In this document: in pieces, positions 1 through 8,864 of the stretch
Layout: each line of letters opens with the position of its first letter
Position numbering within the stretch: position 1 is the stretch's first letter
NCBI GenBank assembly: GCA_016719785.1
Contig: JADJYJ010000005.1
Location: 3,395-67,394 of the forward strand
Reading direction: 5' to 3'
Length of the DNA: 64,000 nucleotides
Origin: Candidatus Amarolinea dominans
Lineage (GTDB): Bacteria > Chloroflexota > Anaerolineae > SSC4 > Amarolineaceae
Program-made: the position numbers and the translations under genes
The notes under the pieces: model-generated
Told to the model about the DNA's origin: nothing
The model's input: the letters and a program-made list of their open reading frames with translations, nothing else
Database searches by the model: none

Positions 1-2
1 CG

Positions 3-299
3 ACAGCGACCCCGACGGCAACAGCGACTTGGACGGCGACACCAGCCAGCACGGCGACGCCGACCGCAACGCCCCTCAACAGTCCGACCCCTGATCCGCT
101 CACCTCGCCAACACCGACCACCGGCCCACAGTGGCCCGTGATCAACGTGCCCGCCACACTCACGGCGAACACGACCTGGATCAGCGGTACGGTTTACCTG
201 GTGAGCGGCCAGGCCAGCGTGAATGCGGGCGTAACCCTGACGATCCAGCCGGGTACTGTCGTCAAGTTCCAAAACAGCGGCTCGACCAAGGTCGCCTGA
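3..299 (+). CDS. Beta-helix protein, 5' fragment with Thr-Pro linker
   Basis: This frame runs from the window edge to TGA at about 299. It encodes a low-complexity Thr/Pro/Ala linker followed by NTTWISGTVYLVSGQASVN and LTIQPGTVVKF, the start of a beta-helix module that recurs downstream. The natural continuation (LAVGTGDQPIVFTSVHDD) is in another frame immediately after the stop, so a one-base indel near 299 is inferred. It has no start codon because the gene begins upstream of the window. Confidence 0.6.
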   Translation, partial: TATPTATATWTATPASTATPTATPLNSPTPDPLTSPTPTTGPQWPVINVPATLTANTTWISGTVYLVSGQASVNAGVTLTIQPGTVVKFQNSGSTKVA

Positions 300-1330
300 C
301 GACATGGTGTGCTCTGGCCGTCGGCACGGGCGACCAACCCATCGTCTTCACCTCGGTTCACGACGACTCCTGGGGCGGCGACACTAACCACAACGGCGGC
401 GGCACGTGGCCCAACCCGGGCGACTGGGACGGCCTGTTCTTTACGGGTACAGCCGGCGGCAGCGTGCTCGACTACGGCCAGGTGCTCTACGGCGGCACCT
501 ACAGCAATGCAAACGTCAAGGTCACCGGCGCAGCCATCACGCTGGCACACAGCGTGATCCGCGGCAGCAGCTACGACGGCCTGCAGTGGGCCAACGGCGC
601 CAGCGGGCAGATCACCGCCAACGAGATCGCCAATAATCTCGCCAACGGCATTCGTCTCACCGCGGCGAGCAGCCCGACGATTGCAAGCAACACTCTGCGC
701 GACAACCGCAGCTACGCCGTGTATCTGGAGGGCAACTCATTCCCGCCCCTGGGCGGCAACACGGCCTTCAGCAACGCTTTCAACGCCATCGGTGTCTACT
801 ACGGCACGCTCGGGAGCGGGACCTGGTTTGCCAACCCGACCCTACCGTACGTCTTCACCACCAATCTTACACTAGAATCGGCCTCGACCCTGACCATCCA
901 GCCGGGCACGGTGGTCAAGTTCCTGGCGGGCACGACCTTCATCATGCGCGGCACCCTGGTCGCCCAGGGCACCGAGGCGAACCCGATCACTTTCACGAGC
1001 ATCAAAGATGACACGGTCGGCGGCGATACGCAGCAGGATGGGGGTGCGACCAAGCCGAATCCCGGCGACTGGGGCACGATCTATTTTGCCGATACGACCA
1101 ACGACGCTGGCACGCTCCTCGACTATGTCGTCGTGCGCTACGCTGGGGCCAGCTACAACTATGGCGGCGGCACGGCCACCGCTGGCCTGACCCTCGATAG
1201 CGCCTCCCGAACCTGGATCATCTCGTTGTCGAGTGGAGCAGCAGCTATGGCCTGCAGCTCGCGAACGTCTCCTCGCCGCTCTTCCGCCGCAGCACCGTGC
1301 GCGACAACGCCAGCCACGGCCTCTGGCTGA
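131..1330 (+). CDS. Beta-helix protein fragment (modules 1-2)
   Basis: The frame is open from 131, but only the part after about 300 is coding. The first 56 codons overlap the true reading frame of the upstream fragment. The real portion carries two beta-helix modules with motifs FTSVHDDSWGGDTNHNGG, LTIQPGTVVKF and FTSIKDDTVGGDTQQDGG, plus Asn-rich turns such as SSPTIASNTLRDN. The family motif breaks at about 1210, where the sequence continues in the next frame (EWSSSYGLQLANVSS). It is a fragment created by flanking indels. Confidence 0.55.
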   Translation: MARDQRARHTHGEHDLDQRYGLPGERPGQRECGRNPDDPAGYCRQVPKQRLDQGRLTTWCALAVGTGDQPIVFTSVHDDSWGGDTNHNGGGTWPNPGDWDGLFFTGTAGGSVLDYGQVLYGGTYSNANVKVTGAAITLAHSVIRGSSYDGLQWANGASGQITANEIANNLANGIRLTAASSPTIASNTLRDNRSYAVYLEGNSFPPLGGNTAFSNAFNAIGVYYGTLGSGTWFANPTLPYVFTTNLTLESASTLTIQPGTVVKFLAGTTFIMRGTLVAQGTEANPITFTSIKDDTVGGDTQQDGGATKPNPGDWGTIYFADTTNDAGTLLDYVVVRYAGASYNYGGGTATAGLTLDSASRTWIISLSSGAAAMACSSRTSPRRSSAAAPCATTPATASG

Positions 1331-4300
1331 GCGCTTCCTCGGCGCCCACCATTTCGTCGAACACCTTCCTGCGTAACGGCGGCTATGCCGTCTACCTGGG
1401 CGGCACGTCGCAGGCAGTTTTCCAGGGCAACAGCGCCGAAGGCAACGACGTCAACGGCATCGGCCTGGCAGGAACCATCAGCGCCAATACGACCTGGGAG
1501 ACCGACCTGCCCTATGTCCTGGCAGATACGACGACCCTAGCGATCAACACCACGCTCACGTTGCAGCCCGGCGTCATCATCAAGATCGCGGATGGCAAAC
1601 GCTTCGATGTCAGCGGCAAGCTCCTGGCCGAGGGCACAGCCGGCCAGCCGATCATCGTCACCTCACTGAAGGACGATCATATCGGCGGCGACACCAACGG
1701 CGATGGCAACGTCACCTGGCCCGTGGCCGGCGCATGGGAGTCGGTCAAGTTCACCCAGACCAGCGGGCAGTCCCGCCTGGCGCACTGGCTCGTGCGCTAC
1801 GGTGGCAGCAACAGCACGACCGGCGCGCTCATTTTCGACAGCGCCGCACCCACTGCCTCCTATCTCACGGTCATGGGATCGTTGTATCGCGGCATCTACT
1901 GCAACAATAGCAGTCCGTATCTGACCGGCTTGCGCCTGAGCGCCAATGCGGTCGGTTTCTACGGCACTACGTCGTGCTACGGCATCGTGGCGGACAGCGC
2001 GCTCTACGGTAACACGCAGTACGCGATTCAAAACGCCAACACCACCTACAGTTTCGTCGCTACCGGCAACTGGTGGGGATCGACAACCGGGCCGACCCAT
2101 CCCACCAACCCGGACGGCGCCGGCGATCCGGTGAGCAACTACGTAGACTTCAGCGGCTTCCTGACCACATCCCCCCTCCCGCTACCTGATCCGCTGCCGC
2201 CGGCTGGCACGCCCACCACTTGGACGGCGGTCAGCGGGCTGATCAGCGCGGACACCGTCTGGAGCCTGGCGAGCAGCCCGTACCTGGTCACCGATAGCGT
2301 CACGGTCAACGCCGGCCGGCGCCTGACGATCCAGGCGGGTGTGGTGATTAAGTTCTACGCCAGCAAGAGCCTGACCGTCAACGGAATTCTGGTCGCCGTC
2401 GGCACCGCGGGCCAGCGCATCACCTTCACCTCGATCAAGGACGACTCCATCGGCGGCGACGCCAACGGCGATGGCAGTGCGACGCGCCCCGCGCCCGGCG
2501 ACTGGGGCGGTCTTGTCTTCAATGACAGCAGCGTGGACGCTTTGACCAAGCTGCAGTTCGCAACCGTCCGTTTTGGCGGCGGGTACGCCGTGCTGACCGA
2601 TGCGGCCTCGCCGACGCTCAGCGACAACCAGGTCAGCGACAACAGCGGCTACGGCATTCTTTTGCGCAACTTCAGCGCGCCGCCGGTCAGTCGCAACTGG
2701 GTGCTCGACAACCGTGGCGGCGGGATCAAGCTGGAGGCGACCTCCAGCCCGGCCCTGGTGGATAACCAGCTCTGGGGCAACGGCGGGTACGCTGTCTACA
2801 TGGACGCCACCTGCTATCCCAGCCTCAGCGGTAACGCTGCATACTATAACGTGCGCAATGCCGTGCGCGTGGCCGGGACGGTGGCGTTCAACCAGACCTG
2901 GAACGCCAACCTGGACTACGTCGTCGAGGGCAACCTGGTGATCAATGCGGGCACGGCGCTCACACTCGATCCGGGCACGGTGGTCAAGTTCAACGACACC
3001 GGCAGCGGCATTACCGTCAATGGTGCGTTGGTGGCGGATGGCACGTTGAGCCAGCGGATCGTGTTCACCTCGCTGCGCGATGACGACTATGGGCATGATG
3101 TGATGAACAAGCGGCCGACTATGCGTGGCAAGTCAGCCGATCAGCCAAAACCGCCTGTCGCCGCCGCTTACTTCGAGCCGACCGTTGAAGAAAACTTCCC
3201 CGATGCGGCGCCCGAGGACGCCTACTGGCCGGCGCCGGGGGATTGGGGGCGCCTCAGTTACAGCGACACCAGCGATGATAGCGTCAACGTTCTGAATTAC
3301 GTCGTGGTGCGCTATGGCGGCGCGACCAACAGCCATGCCATTTCCATAGATAGCGCCGCCCCGCACCTCAGCAACAGCGAGGTTGGCTTCAACACCGGTC
3401 ACGGCGTGTATGTGACCAATCAGTCGAACCCCTTGATCGAGAATAACACCTTTGCACTCAACACCTCGAGTGGCATTTATCTCACCAGCTCGTCCGCGCC
3501 GACGATCCGCAACAACGTCTTCACGCGCAACGGCGCCTATGCAGTCGAGATGACCGCCGACGCCAAGCCGCGTTTCAGCGGCAATCTCGCCAGCGACAAT
3601 GCGACCAACGGCGTCAAGGTGACCGGCACGGTCGCCGGCGCCACGACCTGGGATGCCAACCTGGTTTACGTGGCCGGCGACGTGACCATCCCCAGCGATG
3701 CTGGCCTGACCCTCAGCCCCGGCGCCATCATCAAGTTCATGGCCGCGACCAACTGGACAGTCAACGGCCCGCTAGTAGCCGAGGGCACCGCGGCCGCGCC
3801 TATTGTCCTGACCTCGCTCAAGGATGACTCCTATGGCGGTGACACCAATAACGATGGCGGAGCAGCATCACCGCAGGCCGGCGATTGGGGCGGCATCACG
3901 GTCAACGCTACGGCCAGCGCCAGTCGCTTTCGCCATTCGGTGATTCGATACGGCGGCGACCCGACGGTTAGGGTGGTCAACAGTGCATTGGCCGTCACCG
4001 ATTCAGTGCTGGACTACAATAAGCACGCACTTTGGTACGAAAACTCCACCGGCGCGATTACAGCAACGATATTCTTGAGCAACACGGAGTATGCGATCTA
4101 TGAGACGGCTTCGGGGCTAACGATTCAAGGAGACGAGTTTCGTTGGAATAGGCGAGGCGTTTACCTTCAGAATGCCAGCAGTTCTCACAGACCAATTGCC
4201 GAGAACGTCTTTGGCGACAACACCGAATATGCTCTGCGAACGGATGTGGGCAGCCTGCAATTCATGAGCGGAACAAATTCATTTGTCAGCAACGGTACCA

Positions 4301-4839
4301 ATGCGGTATGGGTAGAAGACGGATGGATCTCACAGGATAGTACCCTCTATTCAGGCGCTACATACCGGCTGGACTCGTTAAGTATTGGTTCAGGGGTCAC
4401 CTTGACGATACAGGCCAATGTGGTTGTTAAGTTTGCCTCATCTGGCTCCAACCTGACGGTCTATGGCAAACTGATGACTACCGGAACTCATACGAATCCT
4501 GTCTACATCACCTCGCTCAAGGACGACAGCGTGGGTGGGGACACCAACAACGATGGTTCAGCCAGCAGCCCGGCCAAAGGCGACTGGGCCAATCTCCAGA
4601 TCATCGGCAACGGTCAACTGAGCCTCGACCATGCCAGCGTGCGGTACGGCGGCACACCATTCACCTATTGCGGCAACGCCATGATCTGTAGCTACGCCTC
4701 GTCAACCACCGAGGCGGTCGCCCTCACCATCAATCACAGCACCATCGAGGAGAGCGCCTACGACGGCATCTTCCTGAGCGACGGTAATGCCGACCAGCGC
4801 AGCACCCTTGTCGGTTGCCAACTCCATCATCCGCAATAA
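1297..4839 (+). CDS. Beta-helix protein, main fragment
   Basis: The longest uninterrupted piece has about 1,180 codons. Roughly seven modules recur: T(W/L)...LTLQPG(V/T)(V/I)IKF, (L/V)(V/A)(A/E)GT..QPI.(F/V)TSLKDD..GGDTN.DG, PGDWG, VRYGG, then Asn/Ser-rich coils (SSAPTIRNNVFTRNG). These are the periodic turns of a right-handed beta-helix. Residues about 590-640 hold an unusual charged insert (NKRPTMRGKSADQPK). It ends at 4839 because of an extra T at about 4809 relative to the sister repeats at 5497 and 6184. The ATG at 1297 is not a real start; the protein continues from upstream. Confidence 0.7.
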   Translation: MRDNASHGLWLSASSAPTISSNTFLRNGGYAVYLGGTSQAVFQGNSAEGNDVNGIGLAGTISANTTWETDLPYVLADTTTLAINTTLTLQPGVIIKIADGKRFDVSGKLLAEGTAGQPIIVTSLKDDHIGGDTNGDGNVTWPVAGAWESVKFTQTSGQSRLAHWLVRYGGSNSTTGALIFDSAAPTASYLTVMGSLYRGIYCNNSSPYLTGLRLSANAVGFYGTTSCYGIVADSALYGNTQYAIQNANTTYSFVATGNWWGSTTGPTHPTNPDGAGDPVSNYVDFSGFLTTSPLPLPDPLPPAGTPTTWTAVSGLISADTVWSLASSPYLVTDSVTVNAGRRLTIQAGVVIKFYASKSLTVNGILVAVGTAGQRITFTSIKDDSIGGDANGDGSATRPAPGDWGGLVFNDSSVDALTKLQFATVRFGGGYAVLTDAASPTLSDNQVSDNSGYGILLRNFSAPPVSRNWVLDNRGGGIKLEATSSPALVDNQLWGNGGYAVYMDATCYPSLSGNAAYYNVRNAVRVAGTVAFNQTWNANLDYVVEGNLVINAGTALTLDPGTVVKFNDTGSGITVNGALVADGTLSQRIVFTSLRDDDYGHDVMNKRPTMRGKSADQPKPPVAAAYFEPTVEENFPDAAPEDAYWPAPGDWGRLSYSDTSDDSVNVLNYVVVRYGGATNSHAISIDSAAPHLSNSEVGFNTGHGVYVTNQSNPLIENNTFALNTSSGIYLTSSSAPTIRNNVFTRNGAYAVEMTADAKPRFSGNLASDNATNGVKVTGTVAGATTWDANLVYVAGDVTIPSDAGLTLSPGAIIKFMAATNWTVNGPLVAEGTAAAPIVLTSLKDDSYGGDTNNDGGAASPQAGDWGGITVNATASASRFRHSVIRYGGDPTVRVVNSALAVTDSVLDYNKHALWYENSTGAITATIFLSNTEYAIYETASGLTIQGDEFRWNRRGVYLQNASSSHRPIAENVFGDNTEYALRTDVGSLQFMSGTNSFVSNGTNAVWVEDGWISQDSTLYSGATYRLDSLSIGSGVTLTIQANVVVKFASSGSNLTVYGKLMTTGTHTNPVYITSLKDDSVGGDTNNDGSASSPAKGDWANLQIIGNGQLSLDHASVRYGGTPFTYCGNAMICSYASSTTEAVALTINHSTIEESAYDGIFLSDGNADQRSTLVGCQLHHPQ

Positions 4840-6907
4840 CGCAGGTAACGGCATCTCTGTGTACCTCGCACGACGACCACAGTGACCGGCAATACCTTCA
4901 CCAACAACGCCGGCTATGCCGCTTGGGTGTATGCCGACAGCGTCAGCGCCTTTCTGGCAACACTGGCTCGGGCAATGGCACTAACGGCATCGCACTCGTC
5001 GGCTCGGCTGGGTCAGAACACTACGCTGGGAGTCAATGCCAACTTCCCGTACATCATTTCTTCCTACTTGAGCGTAGACAACGGCATGACCTTCACTATC
5101 CCTGCTGGTGTGGTCATCAAGTCGGAGCCCAATACCGTCTTGTACATCTACGGCACTTTGCTGGTGCAAGGCACCGCTGACAATCCGGTGTACATCACCT
5201 CGCTCAAGGACGACAGCGTGGGTGGGGACACCAACAACGATGGTTCAGCCAGCAGCCCGGCCAAAGGCGACTGGGCCAATCTCCAGATCATCGGCAACGG
5301 TCAACTGAGCCTCGACCATGCCAGCGTGCGGTACGGCGGCAATCCATCCACCTATTGCGGCAACGCCATGATCTGTAGCTACGCCTCGTCAACCACCGAG
5401 GCGGTCGCCCTCACCATCAATCACAGCACCATCGAGGAGAGCGCCTACGACGGCATAAGCCTGTACGACGGTAATGCCGACCAGCGCAGCACCCTGTCGG
5501 TTGCCAACTCCATCATCCGCAATAACGCAGGTAACGGCATCTCTGTGTACCCTCGCACGACGACCACAGTGACCGGCAATACCTTCACCAACAACGCCGG
5601 CTATGCCGCTTGGGTGTATGCCGACAGCGTCAGCGCCTTTTCTGGCAACACTGGCTCGGGCAATGGCACTAACGGCATCGCACTCGTCGGCTCGGCCGGT
5701 CAGAACACTACGCTGGGAGTCAATGCCAACTTCCCGTACATCATTTCTTCCTACTTGAGCGTAGACAACGGCATGACCTTCACTATCCCTGCTGGTGTGG
5801 TCATCAAGTCGGAGCCCAATACCGTCTTGTACCTCTACGGCACTTTGCTGGTGCAAGGCACCGCTGACAATCCGGTGTACATCACCTCGCTCAAGGACGA
5901 CAGCGTGGGTGGGGACACCAACAACGATGGTTCAGCCAGCAGCCCGGCCAAAGGCGACTGGGCCAATCTCCAGATCATCGGCAACGGTCAACTGAGCCTC
6001 GACCATGCCAGCGTGCGGTACGGCGGCACACCATTCACCTATTGCGGCAACGCCATGATCTGTAGCTACGCCTCGTCAACCACCGAGGCGGTCGCCCTCA
6101 CCATCAATCACAGCACCATCGAGGAGAGCGCCTACGACGGCATCTTCCTGAGCGACGGTAATGCCGACCAGCGCAGCACCCTGTCGGTTGCCAACTCCAT
6201 CATCCGCAATAACGCAGGTAACGGCATCTCTGTGTACCCTCGCACGACGACCACAGTGACCGGCAATACCTTCACCAACAACGCCGGCTATGCCGCTTGG
6301 GTGTATGCCGACAGCGTCAGCGCCTTTTCTGGCAACACTGGCTCGGGCAATGGCACTAACGGCATCGCACCTCGTCGGCTCGGCCGGTCAGAACACTACG
6401 CTGGGAGTCAATGCCAACTTCCCGTACATCATTTCTTCCTACTTGAGCGTAGACAACGGCATGACCTTCACTATCCCTGCTGGTGTGGTCATCAAGCCGG
6501 AGCCCAATACCGTCTTGTACATCTACGGCACTTTGCTGGTGCAAGGCACCGCTGACAATCCGGTGTACATCACCTCGCTCAAGGACGACAGCGTGGGTGG
6601 GGACACCAACAACGATGGTTCAGCCAGCAGCCCGGCCAAAGGCGACTGGGCCAATCTCCAGATCATCGGCAACGGTCAACTGAGCCTCGACCATGCCAGC
6701 GTGCGGTACGGCGGCAATCCATCCACCTATTGCGGCAACGCCATGATCTGTAGCTACGCCTCGTCAACCACCGAGGCGGTCGCCCTCACCATCAATCACA
6801 GCACCATCGAGGAGAGCGCCTACGACGGCATAAGCCTGTACGACGGTAATGCCGACCAGCGCAGCACCCTGTCGGTTGCCAACTCCATCATCCGCAATAA
6901 CGCAGGT
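4490..6907 (+). repeat. 687-bp tandem repeat inside the beta-helix gene (about 3.5 copies)
   Basis: The string tacatcacctcgctcaagg recurs at 4504, 5191, 5878 and 6566, giving a period of 687 bp (229 codons), plus one base in the last interval because of the indel at 6369. Copies are almost identical at the DNA level. They differ only at a few codons (for example TPFTYC against NPSTYC, IFLSDG against ISLYDG) and at single-base indels, which indicates recent duplication or gene conversion. Confidence 0.9.
4882..6555 (+). CDS. Beta-helix protein fragment within the 687-bp tandem repeats
   Basis: This frame carries repeat units 2 and 3. Each unit holds YITSLKDDSVGGDTNNDGS, GDWANLQIIGNGQLSLDHAS, VRYGG, AMICSYASSTTEAVALTINH, RNNAGNGISVYP and TFTIPAGVVIKSEPNTV. 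The start at 4882 is artefactual. The end is out of frame after an extra C at about 6369 (ggcatcgcacctcg against ggcatcgcactcg in the sister copy), so the last 60 or so residues are wrong-frame. Confidence 0.55.
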   Translation: MTGNTFTNNAGYAAWVYADSVSAFLATLARAMALTASHSSARLGQNTTLGVNANFPYIISSYLSVDNGMTFTIPAGVVIKSEPNTVLYIYGTLLVQGTADNPVYITSLKDDSVGGDTNNDGSASSPAKGDWANLQIIGNGQLSLDHASVRYGGNPSTYCGNAMICSYASSTTEAVALTINHSTIEESAYDGISLYDGNADQRSTLSVANSIIRNNAGNGISVYPRTTTTVTGNTFTNNAGYAAWVYADSVSAFSGNTGSGNGTNGIALVGSAGQNTTLGVNANFPYIISSYLSVDNGMTFTIPAGVVIKSEPNTVLYLYGTLLVQGTADNPVYITSLKDDSVGGDTNNDGSASSPAKGDWANLQIIGNGQLSLDHASVRYGGTPFTYCGNAMICSYASSTTEAVALTINHSTIEESAYDGIFLSDGNADQRSTLSVANSIIRNNAGNGISVYPRTTTTVTGNTFTNNAGYAAWVYADSVSAFSGNTGSGNGTNGIAPRRLGRSEHYAGSQCQLPVHHFFLLERRQRHDLHYPCWCGHQAGAQYRLVHLRHFAGARHR

Positions 6908-7579
6908 AACGGGGTGTACCTCAGTGGCTATCTGGCCGGATCGCCCAGCATCCACAACAGCAACATCTATGGGAACGGTGGTTACGGCGTGTACAACGGC
7001 GGCTATTCAATCGTCCTCGCCGAAAACAACTGGTGGGGCTCCGATTCCGGCCCAGACCCGTACGGCTCCGGCAACGGCATCAACTATCTCACCTACACCT
7101 GCGGTACCCCACCGATCACCTGCTACGACTTTGGTGCCTACGTGGACGTCGTGCCGTGGCTCACCAGCCCACCATCACCGCCGACCATGGCAGACGAAGA
7201 CGGCGATGGGCTGCCCGACGATTGGGAAATCAACGGCTATGACGCGAACGGAGACGGCGTCATCGACGTCGACCTGCCGGCGATGGGCGCCAATGCACAC
7301 CACAAGGATCTCTTCGTGGAGATGGACTACATGACACGCGCCTCGGCGGCTTATGGTCTCGCGCCAGGCTCAGGGGTGATCTCGGTCTTGCAGATCGCCT
7401 TTAATCAAGCGCCGGTATCTAATCCCGACGGGACTACGGGCGTCCATCTTCATGCTGTGCTTGATAACGAAGTGCCGTACGACGCCCACCTAGGTGTGGA
7501 CGCTGTGGGCTGCAACAGCTACGACTGGTCTGAGTTTCAAGCCGTGAAGGATTCCAACTTCAACCCTGATCAGGCCTGA
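6290..7579 (+). CDS. Beta-helix protein fragment leading into the metalloprotease
   Basis: True coding resumes after about 6370 with the last 687-bp repeat copy. The next parts are a divergent final coil ending NNWWGSDSGPDPYGSGN (a common beta-helix cap motif) and a Ca-binding-like segment DEDGDGLPDDW...DANGDGVIDVD. The start of a zinc-protease domain then follows (KDLFVEMDYM ... GVHLHAVLDNEVPYD). The frame ends at TGA 7577-7579 directly after FNPDQA. The expected continuation IFHYMIW lies in the next frame, so this is the N-terminal half of the protease separated by one indel. Confidence 0.65.
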   Translation: MPLGCMPTASAPFLATLARAMALTASHLVGSAGQNTTLGVNANFPYIISSYLSVDNGMTFTIPAGVVIKPEPNTVLYIYGTLLVQGTADNPVYITSLKDDSVGGDTNNDGSASSPAKGDWANLQIIGNGQLSLDHASVRYGGNPSTYCGNAMICSYASSTTEAVALTINHSTIEESAYDGISLYDGNADQRSTLSVANSIIRNNAGNGVYLSGYLAGSPSIHNSNIYGNGGYGVYNGGYSIVLAENNWWGSDSGPDPYGSGNGINYLTYTCGTPPITCYDFGAYVDVVPWLTSPPSPPTMADEDGDGLPDDWEINGYDANGDGVIDVDLPAMGANAHHKDLFVEMDYMTRASAAYGLAPGSGVISVLQIAFNQAPVSNPDGTTGVHLHAVLDNEVPYDAHLGVDAVGCNSYDWSEFQAVKDSNFNPDQA

Positions 7580-7590
7580 TCTTCCATTAT

Positions 7591-8304
7591 ATGATTTGGG
7601 CTGACTACCTGTCACCATGCCTGGGCAGCGTCAGCGGGATATCTCGGAATGTAAGTGACCCTTATTTCGCAAACGGCGCCACGGACTTCATTGTTTCATT
7701 AGGCGGTTGGAGTGGAGGGGGCGGAACCGATTACGAAAAGATCGGCACGTTCATGCACGAGCTGGGCCACAACTTGGGTCTAAAGCATGGCGGTGAAGAT
7801 CACATCAACTACAAGCCCAATTTCCTGAGCATCATGAGCTACACCTTCCAGACGAGCGGACTGATCAGGGACGGCGGCTACGGGACCTTCGACTACTCCA
7901 GGTGGACCCTACCTCAACTAGACGAGAACTCACTCAATGAGACGCAAGGCCTCAATGGAGGCAGCGCAATTGCGACTTACGGGACGGTTTGGTATTGCAG
8001 AGAACTGGTCGGATTCAGCCTCCATGAGACTGCCAACGCGAACGGCCCGATTGACTGGAACTGCGATGATGATTCGACCGATACCGGGTTATCTGCCGAT
8101 ATCAACCAGGACGATCAGAAACGCCTGCTGACCACACAGGATGACTGGAGCATCATCAGTTTTTCGGGAAATGGAGTTATTGGCAACACAAGCTTCCGAT
8201 CCATGAGTATCGCCGATCGAGAGAAACTCATACCAACGATCACCACCTACACAGATGAGCTAACATGGGAACGCGATCGTAAGCTTCGCACCCCGCGAGA
8301 CTGA
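7591..8304 (+). CDS. Metzincin-type zinc metalloprotease domain (C-terminal part of the beta-helix protein)
   Basis: The 237-codon frame contains HELGHNLGLKH, a perfect HExxHxxGxxH zinc site, followed 23 residues later by SIMSY, the Met-turn of metzincins. Several Cys (WYCREL, WNCDDD) and Asp-rich segments follow. It continues the preceding fragment across an indel near 7575: FNPDQA is followed by IFHYMIWADYL when the frame is restored. The ATG at 7591 is therefore internal. It probably acts outside the cell as the catalytic tip of the beta-helix protein; the substrate is unknown. Confidence 0.75.
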   Translation: MIWADYLSPCLGSVSGISRNVSDPYFANGATDFIVSLGGWSGGGGTDYEKIGTFMHELGHNLGLKHGGEDHINYKPNFLSIMSYTFQTSGLIRDGGYGTFDYSRWTLPQLDENSLNETQGLNGGSAIATYGTVWYCRELVGFSLHETANANGPIDWNCDDDSTDTGLSADINQDDQKRLLTTQDDWSIISFSGNGVIGNTSFRSMSIADREKLIPTITTYTDELTWERDRKLRTPRD

Positions 8305-8460
8305 GCCTGGAGATGTTTCCAATCGCTAATGTCCTGCCTGAACCGCTGCCGCAGATAATATCGGTACCTTTGTGGGGCTGCAAAGTATCGTCGAGGCTGT
8401 CTTGCACGACATTGTGGCGACCGCAGGCTAAGCGAGACCAACGCACTGGTCGCACGACAT

Positions 8461-8504
8461 GCACAGGGGTTCCCACGGTTCATGGACATCGGGAACCCCT
8501 GTGC
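8461..8504 (+). terminator. Strong hairpin after the metalloprotease gene
   Basis: A perfect 14-bp inverted repeat (gcacaggggttccc / gggaacccctgtgc) with a 16-base loop lies 157 bp after the protease stop. It has no U-tract, so it may be a processing or rho-assisted terminator. Apart from this hairpin I see no gene between 8305 and the promoter at 8738. Confidence 0.5.
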
Positions 8505-8737
8505 TAAGTATTCTGGTTCTATCCCCAACCCACTGCTGACGGGCAGAATTGCTCAACAAAACGTCGGCCAGGCTGATTTGCTACACCAGGCGAGCAGAAT
8601 TGTTTTCAACCGCGCTGCCGATCGGCCAGTTCCAGCAGGCACGCCTTGCGTTCCCACACATCCTGCGAAGCATGGGCCGGCCCGGTGTCGTGCAGAGGCC
8701 GGGAGAACTGCGACGAAACCCCTCCTTATCCGGTCGT

Positions 8738-8767
8738 TTGCCCGCCGATTTGACCACGTGCTATAAT
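8738..8767 (+). promoter_or_regulatory. Putative promoter of the sigma/anti-sigma operon
   Basis: TTGCCC (8738-8743), an 18-base spacer and a perfect TATAAT (8762-8767) lie 41 bp before the first start codon. The expected transcript start is near 8774. The match is to vegetative sigma-70 boxes, so direct autoregulation by the ECF sigma factor is not evident. Confidence 0.45.
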
Positions 8768-8807
8768 ACGGCTGCATGAGAGCGAGTGCAGAAAGGGGGA
8801 ATTCTCC

Positions 8808-8864
8808 ATGACGACCGCCGGCCGCTCTGTAACCATGGCGCAAGGGCAGCATCTAACTCAATGA
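8808..8864 (+). CDS. 18-residue upstream ORF coupled to the sigma factor
   Basis: ATG at 8808 follows a strong Shine-Dalgarno (aaaggggg, 9 bases upstream) and encodes MTTAGRSVTMAQGQHLTQ. Its TGA overlaps the ATG of the sigma gene in ATGA (8861-8864). The sigma start has no obvious ribosome site of its own, so sigma translation may depend on reading this short ORF. Alternatively the short ORF is simply a translation-initiation decoy; conservation was not tested. Confidence 0.4.
   Translation: MTTAGRSVTMAQGQHLTQ

Larger units (their letters stand above)
3..8304 (+). pseudogene. Giant secreted beta-helix protein with C-terminal metzincin protease, 5' end outside window, several frameshifts
   Basis: Successive open frames on the plus strand join into one protein of about 2,760 residues with no start inside the window. 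It opens with a Thr/Pro linker (TATPTATATW) and continues with repeated modules of the pattern LTIQPGTVVKF ... GTLVAQGT ... PITFTSIKDD ... GGDT.. DG, typical of right-handed parallel beta-helix surface proteins. A Ca-binding-like DEDGDGLPDDW stretch follows, then a zinc protease. The frame breaks near 299, 1210, 4809/4864, 4952/5003, 6369 and 7575. Repeat comparison shows that at least the middle ones are single-base differences from sister copies, so the gene may be intact in the organism. It is probably exported or surface-anchored; the substrate is unknown. Confidence 0.75.

Noticed and set aside
2182..3096. Minus-strand ORF antisense to the beta-helix gene (304 codons)
   Set aside because: Shadow frame of a GC-rich repetitive gene; no domain and no ribosome site.
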